Source: Dehalococcoidia bacterium UBA1123
GTDB lineage: Bacteria; Chloroflexota; Dehalococcoidia; Lucifugimonadales; UBA1123
Assembly: GCA_002313895.1 (NCBI GenBank)
Contig: DCAW01000170.1
Span: 1 to 25,631 of the forward strand
DNA length: 25,631 nucleotides
Direction of reading: 5' to 3'
Program-made: the position numbers and the translations under genes
The notes under the pieces: generated by a model
Seen by the model: the letters and a program-made list of their open reading frames with translations, nothing else
Told to the model about the DNA's origin: nothing
Databases searched by the model: none
Shown: positions 8,315 to 15,108 of the stretch, piece by piece
How positions within the stretch are numbered: the first letter of the stretch is position 1
Layout of the letters: every line of letters begins with the position of its first letter

Positions 8315-8349
8315 AGTTTTCATGTAATCCAAATCATCACATGAAAACT
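8315..8349. repeat. perfect 11-bp inverted repeat upstream of the CheW-like gene
   Basis: Arms AGTTTTCATGT (8315-8325) and ACATGAAAACT (8339-8349) are exact reverse complements with a 13-bp AT-rich centre. Position, 23 bp upstream of the CheW-like start, suits an operator or a terminator for transcription from the minus-strand genes above it. Function unknown. Confidence 0.5.
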
Positions 8350-8421
8350 TCGGATGCGAGCGTCAAGAGGTGTTAAACCCGTACCGACATCTCATAGGTT
8401 ATCGCAAACCAACACTGTCGG

Positions 8422-8454
8422 AAAACAAAAAGCCTGCCGGTCTCCCGCCAGGCT
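8422..8454 (-). terminator. intrinsic terminator of the enolase-superfamily operon
   Basis: Read on the minus strand, AGCCTGGCGG pairs with CCGGCAGGCT around a short loop (one mismatch in a 10-bp stem). It is followed at once by a T-rich run (TTTTTGTTTT). It lies about 30 bp after the stop of the gene at 8484 and has the layout of a Rho-independent terminator. Confidence 0.85.
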
Positions 8455-8483
8455 CGTGTTAATGGCGACAAAATTTGAGGCTG

Positions 8484-9710
8484 CTACGTTACGCGCACCT
8501 CATGACTCGCGTACCTCTTTTGGTACACATCCGTGTCTATTGCTAACCCCAGACCCGGCCCCGACGGCACAGAGTATTGACTATCGGCAAACGACACGTC
8601 GTCCTCGGCGTACACATTGGTATGGTGGCGCTCGTCTTCCAGCGACGCAAATGTCGGTGATGCTGCTCCAAAAACAAGCGTGGCCCTGGTCCCGAAATTC
8701 CCGTTTCCGAAATTATGAGGGATGGATCGGACGCCAGTAGGCTTAAGCCATTGCTCCAACGACTGCCATCGAGAAAACCCGGCGGACACGGAATCGGGTT
8801 GGTAGCCGTCGATCAGACCTTGATCGACCAGATCACGAAACACCTGGCTGGGCGGGTCGCGGTCCACCTCGCCGCACACCAACAGAGCGTCAGAGCCGAG
8901 TCGGTCTCGCATGCGACGCAGAACGCGGTAGTCGCCGACGTCCGCCGTCACCATCTCCTCCAACCAGAAGATATTGGCGGTCAAGGTTTCTCGGATGAAA
9001 TCCTCCAGCAAGTCGAGCCGGCCATCGTATCCGAAGTTCGCGTCGACCATGATCTTCGCGTCCGGCCCCACAGCTTCGCGCACTGCCAGCACGACCTCGA
9101 CGTCCCGTTCCATGCCCGACTGCGGAGCCATCCAACGTCCCGGCCTGCCGACCTTTATCTTGAACTCGTTGTAGCCTTCATCACGGGACGCGGCAGCTTC
9201 CAAGGACACCTGTGCGGCGCCTTGCTCAGGGTTCAGAAGGTCCTGAAAGTAAAGGGTCGTGTCATATGCGGGAACCCGATCTCGGGCCTGCCCTCCCAGG
9301 AGGTCAACACACGAAATTCCCAAATCCTGACCCAGCAGATCAAAGGCGAGAATGCTCATCCAGCCGTGCGTTTGGAATGCCTCTTTATAGGCGTCGCGAA
9401 CGCCCACCACTCGTCCATCGGATGTTTCCAGATACTCGTCGACGCGCTTGTCAAGAAACATCTCTCGAAGCAGGGCAACCAAGCCTCGAACCGTCCCACC
9501 CGAGTTATCGAACCCATTGAATTGGCGCATGAAGCGGTTGGCAATCGTCAAGCCTTCGTGGCCATATTCAGTCCGCGCCCGCACCAGCCATTCGGTGCGC
9601 TCTCTGCCGATGTTCTCTCCATAGGCGTTCTTTCCCAACTCTTTGCGGTAGTGGACCGGAATCGGCGTGACGCTCAATTCGACTATTCTCTGTCCTGGCA
9701 TCTTTCTCAT
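8484..9710 (-). CDS. mandelate racemase/muconate lactonizing enzyme family protein (enolase superfamily), paralogue 1
   Basis: A 408-residue enolase-superfamily enzyme. The capping domain is N-terminal. The barrel carries the KxK acid/base motif in NEFKIKVGRPG (Lys184/Lys186) and metal ligands in VDANFGYD (Asp223), LEEMV (Glu251/252) and CGEVD (Glu281). There is an Asp at 306 (YQPD) and a histidine at 332 (SIPHNFGNG), in the place of the mandelate-racemase His. Members abstract the proton alpha to a carboxylate, most often dehydrating a sugar acid or racemising. It aligns without gaps over all 408 residues with its neighbour at 9786 and is clearly a tandem duplicate. It is last in the run and followed by an intrinsic terminator. 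Substrate unknown. The plus-strand ORF 8715-9731 is its shadow. Confidence 0.92.
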   Translation of the reverse strand: MRKMPGQRIVELSVTPIPVHYRKELGKNAYGENIGRERTEWLVRARTEYGHEGLTIANRFMRQFNGFDNSGGTVRGLVALLREMFLDKRVDEYLETSDGRVVGVRDAYKEAFQTHGWMSILAFDLLGQDLGISCVDLLGGQARDRVPAYDTTLYFQDLLNPEQGAAQVSLEAAASRDEGYNEFKIKVGRPGRWMAPQSGMERDVEVVLAVREAVGPDAKIMVDANFGYDGRLDLLEDFIRETLTANIFWLEEMVTADVGDYRVLRRMRDRLGSDALLVCGEVDRDPPSQVFRDLVDQGLIDGYQPDSVSAGFSRWQSLEQWLKPTGVRSIPHNFGNGNFGTRATLVFGAASPTFASLEDERHHTNVYAEDDVSFADSQYSVPSGPGLGLAIDTDVYQKRYASHEVRVT

Positions 9711-9785
9711 ATCGGTGAATCTAGCTCCTGAATACGATATTCTTCAGAGTCTGCCATTGGATTGCATTTGATGTTTCTTCGGTGG

Positions 9786-11012
9786 CTAACGAATAACGAT
9801 TTCATTCGCGGAGTATTCCCGCTGAAATCGGTGCGTGTCAACGGTCAAACCCAGGCCATGCCCTGAAGGGGTCGAGTAATGCCCGTCTGAAAAAGACACG
9901 TCGTCGTCAGCGAACACGGCAGGACGGAAGCGCTCGTCCTCCAGCATCAAGAACGTCTGTGAAGCCGCTCCGAACACCAGTTCGGCCCTGGTTCCGAAAG
10001 TCCCGTTGCCGAAGTTTCGCGGAACCGACCTGACGCCCGTCGGCTCCAGCCATTCTTCCAATGCTTGCCAGCGGGAGAATCCCGTCGCTGTGCAGTCGGG
10101 CTGGAATCCGTCGATCAGGCCGGCTTTCACCAGGTCGACGAACACCGGGCTCGGCGGGTCTGTGTCCACCTCGCCGCAAACCAGCAGCGCGTTGGAACCG
10201 AGTCGGTCCCTAGTTCGCCTCAACACACGATAGTCGCCCAAGTCCGCGGTGACCATTTCCTCCATCCAATACAGGTTGGCAGGCAATGTCTCGCGAATGA
10301 AATCTTCAAGCAGGTCCAGCCTGCCGTCGTATCCAAAGTTGGCGTCCACCATGATTCTGGCGTCAGGCCCAACCGCCTCACGCACGGCCGTGACCACCTC
10401 GACGTCGCGCTCCAAACCTGCCTGCGGAGCAAACCAGCGGCCCGGCCTGCCGACTTTGAGCTTGAACGCTGTGTATCCGTGTTTGCGGGAAGCGCTCGCC
10501 TCCGCGGCCACCTGTCCTGCGCCCATCTCAGGGTTCAGGATATCTTGGTAGAAAAAAGTGGTATCGTAGGCGCGAACACGATCTCTGACTTGGCCTCCCA
10601 GGAGTTCGATGCACGAAACGCCCATCTCCTGGCCAAGCAGGTCGAATGCAAGAATACTCATCCAACCGTGCGCCCAGAAAGTCTTCTTGTGAGCCTCGCG
10701 CACGCCGACAACCCGGCCCTCGGAGACTTCCAGTAATTCATCCACCCGACGGCCCAAAAACACCTCACGAAGCAAGGGGACCAAACCTCGAACCGTCCCT
10801 ATCGACGACTCGAAGCCGTTGAACTGCTGCATGAATCGGTTGGCGATAGTCACGCCTTCCAATCCGCCATCAGTTCGCGCCTGCACCAGCCATTCTGTGC
10901 TCTGGTTGCCAATGTTATCGCCAAAGGCAACCTTGCCCAGTTCCTTGATATGGTGGACCGGAATGGGTGTGGCGCTCAATTCGACTATTTTCTGTCCTGG
11001 CATGTTTCTCAC
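9786..11012 (-). CDS. mandelate racemase/muconate lactonizing enzyme family protein, paralogue 2 (His332 replaced by Arg)
   Basis: A 408-residue tandem paralogue of the gene at 8484, alignable end to end with no gaps. It keeps KxK (FKLKVG, Lys184/Lys186), the metal ligands Asp223, Glu251/252 and Glu281, and Asp306 (FQPD). The histidine of the other copy is changed: SVPRNFGNG reads Arg at residue 332 (codon CGA on the minus strand at 10017-10019). In mandelate-racemase-type enzymes that His is the second acid/base, so this copy may use only the lysine side or have a different reaction. The ORF opens with GTG 11012; an in-frame ATG follows at codon 4. It begins 10 bp after the PNPOx-like gene, so co-transcription is likely. 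Sequence divergence from copy 1 spreads over the whole length, suggesting an old duplication. Confidence 0.92.
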   Translation of the reverse strand: MRNMPGQKIVELSATPIPVHHIKELGKVAFGDNIGNQSTEWLVQARTDGGLEGVTIANRFMQQFNGFESSIGTVRGLVPLLREVFLGRRVDELLEVSEGRVVGVREAHKKTFWAHGWMSILAFDLLGQEMGVSCIELLGGQVRDRVRAYDTTFFYQDILNPEMGAGQVAAEASASRKHGYTAFKLKVGRPGRWFAPQAGLERDVEVVTAVREAVGPDARIMVDANFGYDGRLDLLEDFIRETLPANLYWMEEMVTADLGDYRVLRRTRDRLGSNALLVCGEVDTDPPSPVFVDLVKAGLIDGFQPDCTATGFSRWQALEEWLEPTGVRSVPRNFGNGTFGTRAELVFGAASQTFLMLEDERFRPAVFADDDVSFSDGHYSTPSGHGLGLTVDTHRFQREYSANEIVIR

Positions 11013-11022
11013 AATGGCAGTT

Positions 11023-11442
11023 TTAGTTCCTGAACGTGACCTTCTCTGGTGTAAGCCACAGGATTACCCGACCCTCGTCCTTCATGCGTTCGATCATCCC
11101 ATCGGCGTTTTCAAGGGGCGTATACCGCCCGATGATGCTGCGGGTCGTCGGCCATATCGAGTCGTCATCACTGATGAACACCGGGCCGGAAATTGACACG
11201 TAGTCCCCTGCCATAGGTTCAGACGCAATGCACACCGTCATGCGTGGGTCTCGGGACAGGTTGCGATACTTCACCCGGTCTTTGGTGGTCGAAATAGCGA
11301 CCCGGTCCCCATCGAAAAAGTACCAGTTGGGCGTCATCTGAGGCATGCCATCTCGTCCAATCGTCGCCACCATGACGATTCTCGACGGCTCCAAAAACTG
11401 GACCAGCCTTGCGCGTTGGTCGTCGGTCATATTCGTTGACAT
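11023..11442 (-). CDS. PNPOx-like flavin/F420 split-barrel oxidoreductase (PPOX class)
   Basis: A 139-residue protein from ATG 11442, preceded by GAGGAGG ten bases upstream, so the start is well supported. The pattern FLEPSRIVMVATIGRDGMPQMTPNWYFFDGDRVAI is that of the pyridoxamine-phosphate-oxidase-like split barrel, the group that also includes F420- and FMN-dependent reductases. DRVKYRNLSRDPRMTVCI is a second family block. Such proteins reduce or oxidise small substrates with a flavin cofactor. A true PdxH is longer and carries different C-terminal motifs. The gene lies 10 bp before the enolase paralogue 2, suggesting a three-gene operon. Whether it uses FMN or F420 cannot be told. Confidence 0.85.
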   Translation of the reverse strand: MSTNMTDDQRARLVQFLEPSRIVMVATIGRDGMPQMTPNWYFFDGDRVAISTTKDRVKYRNLSRDPRMTVCIASEPMAGDYVSISGPVFISDDDSIWPTTRSIIGRYTPLENADGMIERMKDEGRVILWLTPEKVTFRN

Positions 11443-11508
11443 CGCGATACAGCCTCCTCATTAACTCGGAATAAATCAATGGGACGGTATCGCTTCGTCA
11501 AAGCCGTG

Positions 11509-11724
11509 TCAACGCGTCGCTCTGACCCGATACTCCAGATTCGCCAGCAGTTTAGTCGAGACGCCTGCGATCTCGTCCATGGCGATGTCGAACACCTCTT
11601 CGTTGGCCTTCGACGGCTTGCGATAGCTGGATATTTTACGGACGAGCTGGAGGGCGGCGGCCTTGATCTCTTTGTCCGAGACCGGCGTGTTTCCTTCTCT
11701 GAGAAGCTTTATGCTGCAGCACAC
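11509..11724 (-). CDS. DUF2277 family protein
   Basis: A 71-residue protein. The start is GTG 11724, supported by AGGAGG eight bases upstream. It shows the family layout: N-terminal MC-x-IKLL (MCCSIKLL), then EIKAAALQLVRKISSYRKPSK, ANEEVFDIAMDEIA and a final helix. DUF2277 proteins are small bacterial proteins of unknown function that often begin MCRNIK; here the third residue is Cys and the fourth Ser. It is slightly short for the family. Located 66 bp upstream of the PNPOx-like gene on the same strand, and divergent from the reductase operon at 11984. Confidence 0.8.
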   Translation of the reverse strand: MCCSIKLLREGNTPVSDKEIKAAALQLVRKISSYRKPSKANEEVFDIAMDEIAGVSTKLLANLEYRVRATR

Positions 11725-11876
11725 GTCTTGTGCCTCCTGTAATGAATTTACAAAATGCGTTCAATTGAGTTTGTGTTTCTCGTAACCTGTCGCCCAATTA
11801 GCTGTGTGGGGGCATCATGATACACTCGCATCGTTCGGGTTTCTTCATCAATATAGCCCCATTTCGCGGAGTTCGA

Positions 11877-11905
11877 TTGACAGCGCCAGCAGGCGGTCGT
11901 ATAGT
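11877..11905 (+). promoter_or_regulatory. strong sigma-70-type promoter for the 11984-16221 operon
   Basis: TTGACA at 11877-11882 and TATAGT at 11900-11905 are separated by exactly 17 bp. The predicted start near 11912 leaves a leader of about 70 nt before the ATG at 11984. This is the best promoter in the window. It faces the flavin reductase, the MerB-like selenoprotein candidate, the cupin and the molybdoenzyme. The rest of the 11725-11983 gap shows no other convincing feature. Confidence 0.7.
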
Positions 11906-11983
11906 CGGTGCCACGCCAGATTGTAGCGTTCGCGTGGGCAGAGAATTCCATCTGGCAATTTCAGGAACCGAGGTGACGAAAAC

Positions 11984-13960
11984 ATGGCGACACCGCAGTT
12001 TCAACATCTGTTTACCCCGTTCACCGTCGGCTCTGTGACCGTGCGAAACCGAATCGTCGTCCCCGGCCATGCCACTCTGTTCATGCCGGCTGACGGACTT
12101 CCCACGGATCGGATGCTGCATTACTGGCTCGCCAAGGCCCGTGGCGGTGTTGGCCTGATTATGACCCATGTCCACAACGTCATGCCGCGCCATACCGGCG
12201 CTCCTCCAGTCGCTCTCCAGACCGACGCCATCGTGCCGGCTTACCGAAAAGTTGTGGACGCGCTGCACGAAGAGGGCGTTAAGTTCTTTCTCCAACTCAA
12301 CCACGTTGGAGGCGAGGGCAATTCGCGCATGTTCGGCGGCGTTGTGCTGGCTCCCTCTGCTGTGCGCTCGACGAGAGCGAACTTCCTGCCGACCGCCCAG
12401 GAGACTCCACATGAGATGGAGATCGAAGACATAGACGAAGTAGTCGAAGCGTTCCGCCAGGCGGCGTCGAAAGCCAGAGAGGCCGGGTTTGACGGCGTCG
12501 AGATTCAGGGCGAGGTCTCGTTCATGCTGGCCCAGTTCATGTCCCCGGCCAGGAACCACCGTCAGGATAGTTACGGCGGAAGCCTCGACAATCGGCTCAG
12601 ATTCGCCAGAGAAGTGATCGCCGCCGTGCGAGGTGGAATAGGCTCGGACAGAGTCGTAGGAATGCGGATCAGCGGCGATGAGTACTTCGAAGGCGGCCTA
12701 ACTCTCGACGACACACTCCTAATTGTTCCGCGCCTTGAGGCCACAGGGCAACTGGACTTCATACATGTTGGCGCAGGCCCCGGCGCAGCATCACACATCC
12801 CGCCGTCGTACCGCAAGGCCGGCAGTTTCGTTTACCTCACCGAGGCGATACGAAAGGTTACTGACCTGGCACTGATATGCTCTCAGCGGGTCAATGACCC
12901 TCTGATAGCCGAATCTGTGCTGGCCAGCGGCGCAGCAGACCTCGTGTCAATGAACCGAGCCATCATGACCGACCCGGAGATGCCGACCAAAGCGCGAGAG
13001 GGTCGTCTGGAGGAAATTCGCCACTGCATCGCCTGCAACGAGTGCATCGCGCGCGGCAGAATCGGCATGCCCATCGCCTGCACGATGAACGCCGAATTGG
13101 GCCGCGAACAGCAGATGGCGATTGAAAAGACCGATACGCCCAGGCACGTTCTGGTCGTTGGGGGCGGCCCTGCTGGACTTGAGGCCGCGCGGGTGGCGTC
13201 CCTGAGAGGACACCGGGTGACGCTATACGAGAAAGGCGACACCCTCGGAGGCCAACCGCTGATCGCATCTCAGGCTCCGGGCAGGGAAGAACTGGACGAA
13301 GTGCGACGCTATTACACCTACCAGATGGGATTGCAGGAGGTGGACGTTCACCTGAACACAGAAGCCACCTCCGAGACTATCGAACAGGAAGCGCCAGACG
13401 CCGTTGTGATCGCCACCGGATCGCGCGCTATTCTGTCCGAACTCACCGCCGACGACGTCCCCGTTGTGGACGTGAGAACTATCCTGTCTGGAGAAGCTGA
13501 CATCGAGCCCGGCCAGCGTGTCGTCCTTCAAGCTGAAGACCACCACATGCAGGGTTTGACTGCCGCTGATTTTCTGGTCGAAAAGGGCTGCGAAGTGCAG
13601 GTCCTGACCGAAGCCGTGTACGCCGGATCGCAGATCGAGACTGGCACTCTTGAAACTTTATATCAACGCCTGCTGACCAAAGGAGTGACCATCACGCCGC
13701 TAACGACAATCAAACTCATTGACGGGCGCACCGTGGTCACAGAGAATACAATCTCGAAAGCGGAGGCCCGGATTCAGGGCGTTGACATGATCGTGGCATC
13801 CTACGGCAACGAGGCTTCTGACGAGCTTTACCGCGAGGTTAAGAGCGATGCAGATTCAACTAGCAACATCCCAGCCCTCTATCTGATAGGGGACGCCTCG
13901 GCTCCTCGTCGATTGATGGACGCGATTCTCGACGGCGCTCGTGTGGGGCGCATTCTCTAG
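11984..13960 (+). CDS. Old-Yellow-Enzyme-type NADH:flavin oxidoreductase with 4Fe-4S and FAD domains (2,4-dienoyl-CoA reductase/TMADH-like)
   Basis: A 658-residue multidomain flavoenzyme. Residues 1 to about 340 form the FMN-binding TIM barrel (HLFTPFTVGSVTVRNRIV; GFDGVEIQGEVSFMLAQFMS; NHRQDSYGGSLDNR). An iron-sulfur motif follows with Cys348, Cys351, Cys354 and Cys366 (CIACNECIARGRIGMPIAC), as in trimethylamine dehydrogenase and dienoyl-CoA reductase. From about 388 an NAD/FAD Rossmann domain begins (VLVVGGGPAGLEAARVASL). The C-terminal YLIGDASAPRR is the usual FAD-end motif. Length is normal for the family. Electrons would pass from NAD(P)H through FAD and the cluster to FMN, reducing an enoyl or similar substrate. 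It is first in an operon behind a consensus-like promoter. Substrate not predictable; neighbours hint at detoxification or redox chemistry. Confidence 0.92.
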   Translation: MATPQFQHLFTPFTVGSVTVRNRIVVPGHATLFMPADGLPTDRMLHYWLAKARGGVGLIMTHVHNVMPRHTGAPPVALQTDAIVPAYRKVVDALHEEGVKFFLQLNHVGGEGNSRMFGGVVLAPSAVRSTRANFLPTAQETPHEMEIEDIDEVVEAFRQAASKAREAGFDGVEIQGEVSFMLAQFMSPARNHRQDSYGGSLDNRLRFAREVIAAVRGGIGSDRVVGMRISGDEYFEGGLTLDDTLLIVPRLEATGQLDFIHVGAGPGAASHIPPSYRKAGSFVYLTEAIRKVTDLALICSQRVNDPLIAESVLASGAADLVSMNRAIMTDPEMPTKAREGRLEEIRHCIACNECIARGRIGMPIACTMNAELGREQQMAIEKTDTPRHVLVVGGGPAGLEAARVASLRGHRVTLYEKGDTLGGQPLIASQAPGREELDEVRRYYTYQMGLQEVDVHLNTEATSETIEQEAPDAVVIATGSRAILSELTADDVPVVDVRTILSGEADIEPGQRVVLQAEDHHMQGLTAADFLVEKGCEVQVLTEAVYAGSQIETGTLETLYQRLLTKGVTITPLTTIKLIDGRTVVTENTISKAEARIQGVDMIVASYGNEASDELYREVKSDADSTSNIPALYLIGDASAPRRLMDAILDGARVGRIL

Positions 13961-14008
13961 CCTGATTATCGAATCAACATTGAATGAAATGTTGGGAGGA
14001 ATACGGAT

Positions 14009-14644
14009 ATGGCCGACAATCAAATGCTCGACCGGGCGTTTCATAGCGTGATGCAACGCTTCATAGACACCGGGCAAGCACCCCACTACACTGAGCTTGC
14101 AAGTGCGCTCGATGTGCCTGTGGAGGAAGGGCGTCAGATACTCCACGACCTCGTTGATAGCGGGATTCCGGCATGGCTCCATCCGGGAACAGACTACATC
14201 GTCTCCTTCCCCCCGTTCAACAACCTGCCGACGCAGTATCGTATCTCGGTCAACGGCCAACAGAGTTGGTTCGCGCAATGAGGATTCGAGGCGCTGGCGG
14301 TTCGCTGGCTGTTCCCCGGAAAAACGATACGCGTGGACGCTCCCTGCCTGGATTGCGGCGAGTCTATCGCAATCGAAATGAAGGACGAGGACTTGCTGTC
14401 CGTTGAGCCTGAAGGGATGGTAGGGTACGCCTACAGCGAGGTGGGTGGGTCTCCAGACAACAGACCCTGGAGGTGAGCGGGCATGAATCTCTTCCGGTCG
14501 GAAGAGCACGCTCGCAATTGGTCAGAATTCAATTCTGATTTCGAGGCCCAACCCCTATCGTTTTGGTTAGATCGTTTCAGCGCACCAATGTTCCGTGGTC
14601 GAAGCCGCACGGACTACATCTCTTGGCGCGCTCAACAAGGCTAG
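14009..14644 (+). CDS. MerB-like alkylmercury lyase, candidate double selenoprotein (in-frame UGA at codons 91 and 156)
   Basis: ATG 14009 has GGGAGGA eight bases upstream. Read through TGA 14279-14281 and TGA 14474-14476 to TAG 14642, the frame gives 211 residues, matching E. coli MerB (212). MerB breaks carbon-mercury bonds by protonolysis, using Cys96, Cys159 and Asp99. Residues 1-80 form the winged-helix-like N-domain. UGA 91 lies in QQSWFAQ-U-GFEAL, aligned with MerB LYAWCALD; Glu94 replaces Asp99. Cys113 in VDAPCLDCGES aligns with Cys117. SVEPEGMV matches MerB VEPAGM. UGA 156 precedes AGMNLFRSEEHARNW, aligned with Cys159 before the HFF-S block. Thus both catalytic cysteines, and no other codon, are UGA. 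Each UGA has a SECIS-like hairpin at the right distance. Conventional calling stops after 90 residues. A pseudogene would need two nonsense changes at exactly the catalytic positions. MerB sequences were recalled from memory, and sel genes lie outside the window. Confidence 0.85.
14293..14309 (+). promoter_or_regulatory. candidate bacterial SECIS element 1 (for UGA codon 91)
   Basis: Arms GCTGGCG (14293-14299) and CGCTGGC (14303-14309) pair over 7 bp (two G-U wobbles) around GTT. If the closing pair opens, the loop is GGTTC. The apical G is 18-19 nt after the UGA, within the 16-37 nt range and with the loop guanine expected for bacterial SECIS elements. Two wobble pairs make it weaker than element 2. 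Confidence 0.6.
14489..14506 (+). promoter_or_regulatory. candidate bacterial SECIS element 2 (for UGA codon 156), GGUC loop
   Basis: Arms CTCTTCC (14489-14495) and GGAAGAG (14500-14506) are perfectly complementary and enclose the loop GGTC. The loop's first G is 20 nt after the UGA. A GGUC apical loop is the core that SelB recognises in the E. coli fdhF SECIS, and spacing and stem length fit the bacterial consensus. The element lies inside the coding sequence, as bacterial SECIS elements must. Confidence 0.8.
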
Positions 14645-14729
14645 CAAGAAACCTGTGATTTCGGTGACGCCCGAAAGAGCATCGAAAACCTGAATCGCGA
14701 GAAACAAAGCGTTCAGCCCGGAGGATGGA

Positions 14730-15080
14730 ATGCCGATAATCGAACACAGCGAAGCGCCTATGGCAGATGTCACGGAATACCGCCGCGAACGCGCTCTGGT
14801 GTCCAAAGAACAGGGAGCAACCTCGCTGACAGTGAAAGAACTAGAGCTTCAGCCAGGTTGGGAGGGCCGCCTGCACACGCACTCTACCGACATCGCCATT
14901 ATGGTGATGGCTGGCGCGGTCCAGATCGTCGTTGATGACGAAATCCGCACCGTTCGCGCAGGCTCCACGCTGCTGGCCCCGCCAGGAACGCCCCACAAGC
15001 TAATCAACGAACTCTGGATACCAGCACAATTGCTGGCTATCTACCCCACAACTGAACTCGAAACCGCCTACTTGGAGTAG
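14730..15080 (+). CDS. small single-domain cupin protein
   Basis: A 116-residue protein starting at ATG 14730, with GGAGG five bases upstream. One conserved beta-barrel (cupin_2 type) is visible. The first motif is degenerate: LQPGWEGRLHTHSTDIAIMV carries the paired histidines (HTH), and the glutamate position is occupied by other residues. The second motif is TLLAPPGTPHKLIN with its histidine. Three His residues could hold a metal ion. Such small cupins act as metal-dependent isomerases or dioxygenases, or as ligand sensors; the activity cannot be named. It sits 85 bp after the MerB-like gene and 28 bp before the molybdoenzyme, all on the plus strand, so it is probably part of the same operon. 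It ends in TAG. Confidence 0.8.
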   Translation: MPIIEHSEAPMADVTEYRRERALVSKEQGATSLTVKELELQPGWEGRLHTHSTDIAIMVMAGAVQIVVDDEIRTVRAGSTLLAPPGTPHKLINELWIPAQLLAIYPTTELETAYLE

Positions 15081-15108
15081 ACGAACAGATAATCGAAAGA
15101 GAGTCACA

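Noticed and set aside
8715..9731. 338-residue plus-strand ORF opposite enolase-superfamily copy 1, with a similar ORF at 10065-10736 opposite copy 2
   Set aside because: The two resemble each other only because the sense genes are duplicates; the conserved motifs are on the minus strand.
11798..12559. 253-residue minus-strand ORF overlapping the flavin reductase start and its promoter
   Set aside because: No domain is visible, and the plus strand carries the FMN-barrel motifs and a good promoter.
14009..14281. A genuine 90-residue protein ending at the first TGA
   Set aside because: It would stop exactly before the catalytic residue of MerB, and the homology continues in the same frame to a natural C-terminus at 14641.
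13856..14509. 217-residue minus-strand ORF across the MerB-like gene
   Set aside because: It has no recognisable motif and runs opposite to a frame with clear MerB homology, a ribosome-binding site and SECIS-like hairpins; it is a shadow.
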